DNA of 5,713 bases from the NCBI GenBank assembly GCA_902475285.1, contig CABRZA010000150.1, positions 1 to 5,713 of the forward strand, given 5' to 3'. Numbering within the stretch: position 1 is the first letter of the stretch; the number at the start of each line of letters is the position of its first letter. The position numbers were made by a program, and so were the translations under genes. Below the pieces are notes generated by a model. It searched no databases. It was not told the origin of the DNA and was given only the letters and a program-made list of their open reading frames with translations. Source of the stretch: an uncultured Porphyromonadaceae bacterium (GTDB lineage Bacteria; Bacteroidota; Bacteroidia; Bacteroidales; Muribaculaceae). This document shows positions 1-5,598 of the stretch, piece after piece.

Positions 1-24
1 CGGTCTCAACAAATGTTGAGATTG
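1..24. repeat. Hairpin-forming inverted repeat at the left edge
   Basis: Bases 1-10 pair with bases 15-24 around the 4-nt loop AAAT. Seven central pairs are perfect (TCTCAAC with GTTGAGA), followed by two G-U pairs and a closing C-G pair. A run of four T lies at 29-32. The left edge of the window cuts here, so the stem could be longer. It may be a weak intrinsic terminator of an upstream + strand gene. However, the U-tract is short and does not directly follow the stem. One + strand frame (3-59, stop TAG at 57-59) is also open from the edge and could be the tail of an upstream gene, in which case the hairpin would lie inside coding sequence. Confidence 0.35.
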
Positions 25-94
25 ACCATTTTGTGATTCTGCGAGAGATTTTTGGGTAGGCGTCCAAGCGATGGGGATGTTTTTGTGGAGAGGG

Positions 95-145
95 GGAAAT
101 TTTTGGAAAAAATTGTGGGGGAGGGGTGGAATTAAGGAAATTTTT
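95..145. repeat. 10-nt direct repeat in G-run and A/T-tract leader
   Basis: The decamer GGAAATTTTT occurs at 95-104 and again at 136-145, start to start 41 bp, close to four helical turns. It lies in a stretch of G-runs (73-76, 92-96, 117-121, 123-126) alternating with A and T tracts. The second copy ends three bases before a perfect TAnnTTTG element (149-156). The first copy overlaps a small AT stem, AATTTTT (98-104) with AAAAATT (108-114). The spacing and the position just upstream of a promoter-like element would fit a pair of binding sites, but low sequence complexity may explain it. No known regulator site is recognised. Confidence 0.3.
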
Positions 146-148
146 CGC

Positions 149-156
149 TAATTTTG
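149..156 (+). promoter_or_regulatory. Candidate Bacteroidota -7 promoter element (distal)
   Basis: TAATTTTG matches the Bacteroidota -7 consensus TAnnTTTG at every fixed position. It would start a transcript near 161-164, giving a leader of about 100 nt before the rseC-like gene. No TTG or TTTG -33 element lies at the usual 19-21 nt upstream; that region is G-rich instead. The element is therefore either an activator-dependent promoter or a chance match in AT-rich DNA. Confidence 0.35.
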
Positions 157-219
157 CACGTGGAATTGGAACCGCCATCTTTAACGGTGAAATTGCCCAC
201 AAAAACTTTTCGGCAGAAA

Positions 220-227
220 TATAATTG
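220..227 (+). promoter_or_regulatory. Candidate -7 promoter element (proximal)
   Basis: TATAATTG matches TAnnTTTG with one change and also resembles a classical -10 box. It lies 38 nt before the ATG of the rseC-like gene, so the leader would be about 30 nt, a normal distance. The nearest upstream TTG is at 193-195, leaving a 24-nt spacer that is longer than usual. It competes with the element at 149-156 for the role of operon promoter. Sequence alone does not decide between them. Confidence 0.3.
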
Positions 228-265
228 GAAAGCTACAAGCCCGGCACAAGCATGGCTATCACGTT

Positions 266-697
266 ATGACACATGATATTGACGTTCGATGCGAACAACA
301 TCGCGGCGTGGTGACGCATGTCGCCGGCCGGGGGCGTTACAGCGTGCGCATACAGCGCCGCCCGTCGGGTGCGTGCGGAGGATGCTCGCTGTCGGGGCTG
401 TGCTCCAATTCGTCGGACGATGCCGTTGTGCTCACCGCCGGCGGGGCGCCCGGCATTGCCGAGGGTGCCGAGGTGACTGTGACATCGACGGGTCGTGCGC
501 GCCGCGATGCCGTGGTGCGACTTCTCGCAGTGCCGCTTGCCGCCATGCTCGGCGGCGCCGTTGTGGCACAGCTGCTGGGCGCCGACGAAGCTGTCGTGGC
601 GCTGGCGGCCCTCGGGGCCGGTGTTCTTGCTCTCGTTGGCGCCGGTCTTGCAAGCCGACGCAAAGTATATTGGAAAATAACAGATATTCGTTCATAA
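266..697 (+). CDS. rseC: RseC/MucC-family membrane protein (SoxR-reducing system type)
   Basis: The product is 143 residues, usual for RseC/MucC proteins. An N-terminal soluble part carries Cys9 and the family-type cysteine motif C-x2-C-x5-C (Cys37, Cys40, Cys46). Two hydrophobic helices follow (about 83-104 and 108-128), then a short basic tail. In E. coli, RseC works with the Rnf homologue Rsx to keep SoxR reduced and also touches the RpoE regulatory system. In Bacteroidota its place before rnfB suggests a role in assembly or redox upkeep of the Rnf complex; that role is inference. ATG at 266 is the first start in this frame and gives the full domain. No Shine-Dalgarno is visible. The stop (TAA, 695-697) is one base before the rnfB start, so the two are very likely co-transcribed. 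The start overlaps the stop of a five-codon reading frame at 252-269. Confidence 0.85.
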   Translation: MTHDIDVRCEQHRGVVTHVAGRGRYSVRIQRRPSGACGGCSLSGLCSNSSDDAVVLTAGGAPGIAEGAEVTVTSTGRARRDAVVRLLAVPLAAMLGGAVVAQLLGADEAVVALAALGAGVLALVGAGLASRRKVYWKITDIRS

Positions 698-698
698 T

Positions 699-1547
699 AT
701 GTCACTTATAATTGCTACCATAGCGTTGCTGGGCCTGATAGGTCTGGCGGGTGCCGTGGTGCTTTACGTCACGGCGAAGAAATTCAGCGTCGACGAAGAC
801 CCCCGTGTCGAGGCCATAGCCGACCTTCTGCCGGGCGCCAACTGCGGCGGCTGCGGTATGAAAGGCTGCCGCGACTTCGCCGCCGCCTGTGTGGCCAAGG
901 GTTCGCTGCAAGGCATAAACTGCCCCGTGTCGGGTCCCGAGGGCATGGCCGCCATAGCGCGTATCCTCGGCGTCGACGCCGTTGCCGCCGAGCGCACCAT
1001 AGCCGTGCTGCACTGCAACGGCAGCTGTGCGGCGCGCCCCGAGCGGTACAGCTACGACGGCGCCTCGTCGTGCCGCGTGATGGATGCCGTTGCCGTGGGC
1101 ACACGCGGCTGCTCGTGGGGCTGCCTCGGCTGCGGCGACTGCACCGAGGTGTGCGCCTTCGGAGCCATACGCCTCAACGCCGCCACGGGTCTTCCAGAAA
1201 TCGATGCCTCGGCCTGCACTGGCTGCGGCAAGTGCGCCCAGGAGTGCCCGCGCCACCTCATAAGCCTTCGCCCCGAAGGCCGTCGCGGGCGCCGCGTGAC
1301 TGTTGCCTGCTCGAGCCGCGACCGCGGCGCCGTGGCGCGCAAGATATGCAGCGCGGCCTGCATAGGCTGCGGTAAGTGTGCACGCACATGCCCCTTCGGC
1401 GCCATCACGGTGACCGACAACGTTGCCGTGGTCGACCCGGCGCTGTGCCGCACGTGCGGTAAGTGCCTGGCCGTATGCCCCACGGGCGCCCTCACCGCCA
1501 CCTTTACCATGCCCAAACCCGTCGAACCCCAAGCCCCACAGCCATGA
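699..1547 (+). CDS. rnfB: RnfB, ferredoxin-accepting iron-sulfur subunit of Rnf
   Basis: RnfB is the electron entry subunit, oxidising reduced ferredoxin on the cytoplasmic side. The 282-residue protein begins with one membrane anchor (about 3-25). The Fe-S domain typical of RnfB follows, with Cys49, Cys52, Cys57 and Cys75. Four C-x2-C-x2-C-x3-C motifs come next: Cys142/145/148/152, Cys173/176/179/183, Cys221/224/227/231 and Cys250/253/256/260. Three of the four end in Cys-Pro; the first has Ala153 instead. Further cysteines at 106, 110, 125, 138, 204 and 217 bring the total to 27. The motifs predict four [4Fe-4S] clusters plus the N-terminal one, more than the roughly 190-residue E. coli RsxB. 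The tail after 270 is proline-rich. The start ATG lies one base after the rseC-like gene, in an AT-rich pocket without a Shine-Dalgarno. The TGA stop overlaps the rnfC ATG. Confidence 0.96.
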   Translation: MSLIIATIALLGLIGLAGAVVLYVTAKKFSVDEDPRVEAIADLLPGANCGGCGMKGCRDFAAACVAKGSLQGINCPVSGPEGMAAIARILGVDAVAAERTIAVLHCNGSCAARPERYSYDGASSCRVMDAVAVGTRGCSWGCLGCGDCTEVCAFGAIRLNAATGLPEIDASACTGCGKCAQECPRHLISLRPEGRRGRRVTVACSSRDRGAVARKICSAACIGCGKCARTCPFGAITVTDNVAVVDPALCRTCGKCLAVCPTGALTATFTMPKPVEPQAPQP

Positions 1548-2866
1548 AAGCAGGATTCAGAAAAGGCGGCATCCACCCGCCGCAGTGCAAGACAGCCAGC
1601 CGCGACATAGAGCTGCTGCCGCTGCCGCGCACGGCCACGGTGCTTCTGTCGCAGCACATAGGTCGCCCCGCCGAGCCCATAGTGACGCGCGGGCAGCATG
1701 TGGCCCGCGGCGAGATGATAGCCCGCAACCCGGCCTTCGTGTCGGCGTCGCTCCACGCGCCCATCAGCGGCACGGTGACTGCCGTCGACAGCGTGGAGGG
1801 TGCCAACGGCAAGCCGGCGCCGGCCATAGTAATCAAAGCCGACGACACCGACCACGAGGCCGACACGGCAGTGCGCGAGAAGTACTGGCGCAAGCTTGTG
1901 CCCGGCGTCACCGACCGCGACCTCGACACCTCTCTGAGCGCCGACGAGATACGCTCGCGCATAAGCCGTGCCGGCATCGTGGGCCTCGGCGGCGCGCTCT
2001 TCCCCTCGCACGTTAAGCTCGCCGTGAAGGGCGATCAGACGCCCGAAGTACTGATAATCAACGGCTGCGAGTGCGAACCGTACCTCATGTGCGACGACGC
2101 CCTGATGTGCCGTTATCCCGCACGCATCATGGAGGGCGTGGAGCTGATGATGAAGGCGTCGGGCGCACCGCGTGCCGTGGTGGCCGTGGAGGACAACAAG
2201 CCCGAAGCCATCGCCGCCCTCACCGCCGCCCTCGACCCGGCCTACGCCATCAGCGTGCTGCCCCTGCGCACCAAATATCCGCAGGGCGGCGAGAAGCAGC
2301 TCGTAGAGGCCGTGACGGGTCGGCGCTTAGCGTCGGGGGCGCTGCCGCTGAGCGTCGGCGCCATCGTGAACAACGTGGCCACGGCTTTCGCCGTGTGGCA
2401 GGCTGTGGCCACCGACATGCCCCTGATAGAGCGCACGGTGACCGTCACCGGCGACATTCCCGAGGCCGAGCGCCGCAACTGGCTCGCCGCCGTGGGCACT
2501 CCCGTTAGCGAGTTGCCCTTCACCGCTCCCGAAGCCGCGCGCGTGCTTTCGGGAGGCCCGATGATGGGCCGCGCCATGGTGTGCCTCGACGCACCTGTGA
2601 CCAAAGGAACCTCGGGCGTGACCGTCCTCGCCGCCGTGCCGCGCCCCAAGGTGCAGGCATGCCTGCGCTGCGGTGCCTGCGTTGACGTGTGCCCCATGGG
2701 CCTCGAACCCTACCTCCTCGCCGCCTACGGGCGTCTTCGCCGCTGGGACGACGCCCGCGAGGCCCTTGCCGCCGACTGCATAGAGTGCGGCTCGTGCAGC
2801 TACACCTGTCCCTCGGGCCGGCCTCTCCTCGACTATATCCGTATCGCCAAACAATTCTCAAAATGA
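1544..2866 (+). CDS. rnfC: RnfC, NADH/FMN-binding iron-sulfur subunit of Rnf
   Basis: RnfC is the peripheral cytoplasmic subunit where electrons meet NAD+. It resembles the Nqo1/NuoF-type NADH-binding subunit of complex I. The 440-residue product opens with the family-typical KGGIHPP (7-13) and a sandwich-hybrid region including HAPISGTV (71-78). The nucleotide/FMN-binding part shows GLGGALFPSHVKL (147-159), NGCECEPY (173-180), KYPQGGEKQL (244-253) and GGPMMG (337-342). Two C-terminal [4Fe-4S] motifs follow: Cys373/376/379/383 and Cys412/415/418/422, each ending in Cys-Pro. The E. coli protein has a long repeat-rich C-terminal extension, absent here as in other Bacteroidota and Clostridia. 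The frame is open further upstream, to an ATG at 1463 inside rnfB. The start at 1544 is chosen because it gives the conserved N-terminus and an ATGA overlap with the rnfB stop. No Shine-Dalgarno is seen, so reinitiation after rnfB is likely. Confidence 0.96.
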   Translation: MKAGFRKGGIHPPQCKTASRDIELLPLPRTATVLLSQHIGRPAEPIVTRGQHVARGEMIARNPAFVSASLHAPISGTVTAVDSVEGANGKPAPAIVIKADDTDHEADTAVREKYWRKLVPGVTDRDLDTSLSADEIRSRISRAGIVGLGGALFPSHVKLAVKGDQTPEVLIINGCECEPYLMCDDALMCRYPARIMEGVELMMKASGAPRAVVAVEDNKPEAIAALTAALDPAYAISVLPLRTKYPQGGEKQLVEAVTGRRLASGALPLSVGAIVNNVATAFAVWQAVATDMPLIERTVTVTGDIPEAERRNWLAAVGTPVSELPFTAPEAARVLSGGPMMGRAMVCLDAPVTKGTSGVTVLAAVPRPKVQACLRCGACVDVCPMGLEPYLLAAYGRLRRWDDAREALAADCIECGSCSYTCPSGRPLLDYIRIAKQFSK

Positions 2867-3804
2867 GCATCATATTCTCACCGTCGCCGCACATACACAC
2901 CCGCCGCAGCACCGACGGCATAATGCGCGACGTGCTTGTGGCCCTTCTGCCCGCCACGGCGGCGTCGGTACTCTTCTTCGGGCTGCCGGCACTGGGCGTC
3001 TTAGCGGTGTCGTGCCTCACCTGCGTGGCCGTGGAGTGGGCCGTGACCCGCTTCATGCTTCGCCGCCCGTCGACCATCACCGACGGCACGGCGCTCGTTA
3101 CCGGCGTACTCCTCGCCCTCAACCTTCCGTCGTCGCTGCCGCTGTGGATGGTGGCAGCCGGCGCCGTGATGGCCATAGGCATAGCCAAGATGGCCTTCGG
3201 CGGCCTGGGGTGCAACATCTTCAACCCGGCGCTCGTGGGGCGCGTGTTCCTGCTGATATCGTTCCCGGTGGCCATGACACAGTGGCCCGTGCCCCTTACG
3301 CCCGACGGTGTTTCGGGCCCCACGCTGCTGTCGCTCTACAAGAGCGGCGCGGCCGACCCCGAGACGGCCGACCTTTCGGCCATGCTCCTCGGCGGCATGG
3401 GCGGCTCGATGGGCGAGACCAGCGCCGCGGCCATACTCCTCGGTTTCGCCTACCTGCTGTGGCGCAGGGTGATAAAGTGCATCATCCCCGTGTGCGTGGT
3501 GGCCGGGCTTGCCGTGGTCGACCTTCTGGCCGGCTATCCCGTGCTCACCGACGTGCTCAGCGGCGGGTTGCTGTTAGGGGCAGTATTCATGGCGACGGAC
3601 TATGTAACGTCGCCCGTGACGCCGCGCGGCATGGCCATCTACGGCGTGCTCATAGGCGTTATTACCGCCGTGATACGCCGCTGGGGCGTTTACCCCGAGG
3701 GTATGTCGTTTGCAATCCTGATAATGAACGGCGCGGTGCCGCTTATAAACCGCTATGTGCGCCCCGAGCGCTTCTCGCCCAAGCGAAAGGAGGTGGCCGC
3801 ATGA
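2863..3804 (+). CDS. rnfD: RnfD, membrane flavoprotein subunit of Rnf
   Basis: RnfD is an integral membrane subunit, homologous to NqrB, that holds a covalent FMN and takes part in ion translocation. The 313-residue product has the N-terminal SPHIHTRRST (8-17), a series of hydrophobic segments (among them roughly 24-42, 46-62, 94-112, 121-138, 205-223, 232-246, 256-272 and 281-297), and the conserved GGLGCNIFNPALVGRVFLL (113-131). The flavin attachment site is expected at Thr154 in DGVSGPT (148-154). The usual motif has Ala before the threonine, and here it is Pro153. PEGMSFAILIMNG (278-290) is a typical late-helix motif. The frame is open upstream to 2689, but the start at 2863 overlaps the rnfC stop as ATGA and fits the family N-terminus. 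Its final codons contain the strong Shine-Dalgarno that serves rnfG. Confidence 0.95.
   Translation: MSIIFSPSPHIHTRRSTDGIMRDVLVALLPATAASVLFFGLPALGVLAVSCLTCVAVEWAVTRFMLRRPSTITDGTALVTGVLLALNLPSSLPLWMVAAGAVMAIGIAKMAFGGLGCNIFNPALVGRVFLLISFPVAMTQWPVPLTPDGVSGPTLLSLYKSGAADPETADLSAMLLGGMGGSMGETSAAAILLGFAYLLWRRVIKCIIPVCVVAGLAVVDLLAGYPVLTDVLSGGLLLGAVFMATDYVTSPVTPRGMAIYGVLIGVITAVIRRWGVYPEGMSFAILIMNGAVPLINRYVRPERFSPKRKEVAA
3786..3794 (+). promoter_or_regulatory. Strong Shine-Dalgarno site for rnfG
   Basis: AAAGGAGGT is a near-complete anti-16S complement ending six bases before the rnfG ATG at 3801. It lies within the last codons of rnfD, encoding part of the basic tail KRKEV. None of the other six genes in the window has a comparable site, and Bacteroidota generally do without one. 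It may raise reinitiation at rnfG, or be a by-product of a Lys-Glu-Val tail. Confidence 0.6.
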
Positions 3805-4355
3805 AATCGACGCTGCGCAACATGCTTCTGTCGCTCACGGGAGTATGCGTCCTGACGGGCGCGGCTCTCGCCGTGGTGAACATCGTCACCGCCGAGCCCA
3901 TCGCCGCCGCTGCCGAGGCCTCGCGCCGCACGGCCATGGCCGACATACTGCCTCCCTTCGACAACGACATAGCCTCCACCGCCCAGGGCGCGGCCGAGGG
4001 CACCACCGTGTACATCGCACGACTCGGCGACGGGCTTGCTGGCTGTGCCGTGGAGACCTTCAGCGACGCCGGCTTCGGCGGCCGCATAGTGCTCCTGGCA
4101 GGTTTCGACGCCCATGGCGTCCTCACCGGCTACCGCGTGCTCTCGCATGCCGAGACCCCTGGGCTCGGCGCGAGGATGCAGGAGTGGTTCGCGGCCGAGG
4201 GCACGGGCCACGACGTTCGCGGCAGCTCGGGCGACATAGCCGTGCGTGCCGACGGAGGCGACATCGACGCCATCACGGGCGCCACCATAACATCGAGAGC
4301 ATTCACCGAAGCCATCAACCGTGCCCGCAGGGCCGCAAACACCATACTGCAATGA
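3801..4355 (+). CDS. rnfG: RnfG, covalent-FMN subunit of Rnf
   Basis: RnfG carries a covalently bound FMN on the outer face of the cytoplasmic membrane and passes electrons on to RnfD. It is homologous to NqrC. The 184-residue product has one N-terminal membrane anchor (about 8-28), then an FMN-binding domain. The conserved HAETPGLG lies at 116-123. The flavinylation motif DAITGATITS (156-165) is intact, with Thr162 as the expected FMN phosphoester site. The motif implies an ApbE flavin transferase elsewhere in the genome, since none is encoded here. The protein is somewhat shorter than E. coli RsxG (about 206 residues); the anchor and both motifs are present. The ATG overlaps the rnfD stop (ATGA) and is preceded by the Shine-Dalgarno at 3786-3794. 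The frame is open far upstream within rnfD, but that part has no family similarity. Confidence 0.95.
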   Translation: MKSTLRNMLLSLTGVCVLTGAALAVVNIVTAEPIAAAAEASRRTAMADILPPFDNDIASTAQGAAEGTTVYIARLGDGLAGCAVETFSDAGFGGRIVLLAGFDAHGVLTGYRVLSHAETPGLGARMQEWFAAEGTGHDVRGSSGDIAVRADGGDIDAITGATITSRAFTEAINRARRAANTILQ

Positions 4356-4936
4356 AAGCCGGCACAGTACTTCTCGACGGCATCGTAAAACGCAATCCCA
4401 CTTTCGTGCTCGTCCTGGGCATGTGCCCGACGCTTGGCACGACGTCGTCGGCCCTCACGGGGCTGTCGATGGGCCTGGCCACGATGGCCGTCCTCACTTG
4501 CTCGAACGCCGCCATCTCGGCCATCAAGAACGTGGTGCCGCAAATGGTGCGCATACCTGTGTTCATCGTTGTGATAGCCTCTTTCGTGACTATCCTGCAA
4601 ATGCTCATGCAGGCGTGGACACCGGCGCTCTATGCCACGCTGGGCATCTTCATACCGCTCATTGTGGTTAACTGCATACTCCTCGGCCGTGCCGAGGCCT
4701 TCGCCTCGAAGCGTTCGGTGCTTCTGTCGGTAGCCGACGGCATAGGCACCGGCGCGGGCTTTGCCCTGGCTCTTACGCTCATAGGCTCTGTGCGCGAGTT
4801 CTTGGGTACGGGCGCAGTGTTCGGGCTGCCGTTGTGGGACTCCTCGTTCGGCGCTCTGCTGTTCGTCCTGGCGCCCGGCGCCTTCATAGTGCTCGGGCTG
4901 CTGATGGCATTGTTCAACCGCTTATTCAAACAGTGA
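4352..4936 (+). CDS. rnfE: RnfE, membrane subunit of Rnf
   Basis: RnfE pairs with RnfA in the membrane core. Together they hold a [2Fe-2S] cluster midway through the membrane and form part of the ion path. The 194-residue product shows the family opening NPTFVLVLGMCPTLGTT (15-31) with Cys25, and the second half-motif PLIVVNCILLGRAEAFA (102-118) with Cys108. These are the two cluster ligands expected from this subunit. About six hydrophobic segments are visible (roughly 15-30, 35-55, 68-88, 92-112, 127-147, 167-190). VADGIGTGAGF (127-137) and LGTG (151-154) are also typical. It is shorter than E. coli RsxE (about 231 residues), lacking extra C-terminal length. The ATG overlaps the rnfG stop (ATGA), and no Shine-Dalgarno is seen. 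The rival upstream start at 3755 lies in rnfG sequence and is rejected. Confidence 0.96.
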   Translation: MKAGTVLLDGIVKRNPTFVLVLGMCPTLGTTSSALTGLSMGLATMAVLTCSNAAISAIKNVVPQMVRIPVFIVVIASFVTILQMLMQAWTPALYATLGIFIPLIVVNCILLGRAEAFASKRSVLLSVADGIGTGAGFALALTLIGSVREFLGTGAVFGLPLWDSSFGALLFVLAPGAFIVLGLLMALFNRLFKQ

Positions 4937-5514
4937 TGCTGGAATACCTCGCCATAATCTTCACGGCTATACTCGCCAACAATATCGTGTTCGCCCAGTT
5001 TTTGGGCATATGCCCCTTTATCGGCGTGTCGAAGAACATGTCGTCGGCCTTCGGCATGGGTATGGCCGTGACTTTCGTGATGGCCGTTGCAACCGCCGTC
5101 ACGTGGCTTCTGCAACACTTTGTGCTCGCCCCCCTCGGTTTGGTGTATGTGCAGACCATAGCCTTCATCCTTGTAATAGCCGTGCTGGTGCAGATGCTCG
5201 AGATTGTGATGAAGAAGACGTCGCCGGCGCTCTATGCCGCCCTCGGTGTATTCCTCCCCCTGATCACCACCAACTGTGCGGTACTTGGCGTGGCCATCAT
5301 CGTAGCGCAGAAGGATTTCGGCTTCCTGCACTCGCTGGTCTACACCGTTGCCACGGCTCTCGGTTTCGCCATGGCCCTGGCTCTGATGGCCGGCATCCGC
5401 ATGCAGCTCGAGCTTTCCGATGTTCCCCGCTCCATGCGCGGTGTTCCCATTGCCCTGATCACCGCCGGCATCCTGGCTATGGCTTTCATGGGCTTTGCCG
5501 GCATAAGTTTCTGA
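4936..5514 (+). CDS. rnfA: RnfA, membrane subunit of Rnf
   Basis: RnfA is the partner and distant paralogue of RnfE, inserted with opposite topology. It supplies the other two cysteine ligands of the shared [2Fe-2S] cluster. The 192-residue product is a normal length (E. coli RsxA is 193). It shows ILANNIVFAQFLGICPFIGV (12-31) with Cys26, and PLITTNCAVLGVA (108-120) with Cys114. Six hydrophobic segments can be drawn (roughly 4-24, 38-59, 70-90, 97-120, 130-152, 170-190). The start shares one base with the rnfE stop (TGATG, 4934-4938), the only junction within rnfBCDGEA that is not ATGA. The frame is open upstream to 4834 inside rnfE, but the chosen start matches the family N-terminus MLEYL. 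It is the last gene of the operon, and a terminator-like hairpin follows 27 bases after the stop. Confidence 0.97.
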   Translation: MLEYLAIIFTAILANNIVFAQFLGICPFIGVSKNMSSAFGMGMAVTFVMAVATAVTWLLQHFVLAPLGLVYVQTIAFILVIAVLVQMLEIVMKKTSPALYAALGVFLPLITTNCAVLGVAIIVAQKDFGFLHSLVYTVATALGFAMALALMAGIRMQLELSDVPRSMRGVPIALITAGILAMAFMGFAGISF

Positions 5515-5541
5515 TTTACCCCATGCTGCGTCGAGACGAAC

Positions 5542-5568
5542 GCGAGCGCAGCGCTTGTTTGATTTTTT
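5542..5568 (+). terminator. Probable intrinsic terminator of the rnf operon
   Basis: Bases 5542-5548 pair with 5552-5558 around the loop CAG. The 7-bp stem contains two G-U pairs and a GC-rich core, AGCG with CGCT. It is followed by TTGA and six T (5563-5568). The hairpin starts 27 bases after the rnfA stop, and no further + strand gene is coupled to the operon, so termination here is sensible. The U-tract is set off from the stem by four bases, which weakens the call. Confidence 0.5.
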
Positions 5569-5598
5569 CATGACTTTGTGAGTTTTTGAATTACAGCA

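Noticed and set aside
3..59. Open + strand frame from the left edge ending TAG at 57-59, as a possible C-terminus of an upstream gene
   Set aside because: Eighteen codons are too few to judge. A hairpin lies in the same bases and there is no recognisable motif, so no gene is annotated.
157..265. Riboswitch (for example FMN type) in the operon leader, considered because Rnf uses flavins
   Set aside because: No conserved FMN-riboswitch core sequence or multi-helix layout was seen in the leader.
1463..1543. Upstream start for rnfC at 1463, and likewise upstream starts for rnfD (2689), rnfE (3755) and rnfA (4834)
   Set aside because: In each case the extension overlaps the previous gene out of frame and adds sequence unlike the family. 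The stop/start overlaps give conserved N-termini.
702..2011. Minus-strand open frames of about 276 and 319 codons opposite rnfB/rnfC
   Set aside because: They are antisense shadows of the Cys-, Ala- and Gly-rich plus-strand genes, with low-complexity translations and no family features.
3012..3800. Upstream extension of the rnfG frame to an ATG inside rnfD (447-codon frame)
   Set aside because: The extra 263 residues are Arg/His-rich out-of-frame translation of rnfD. The RnfG N-terminal anchor begins right at 3801, with a Shine-Dalgarno.
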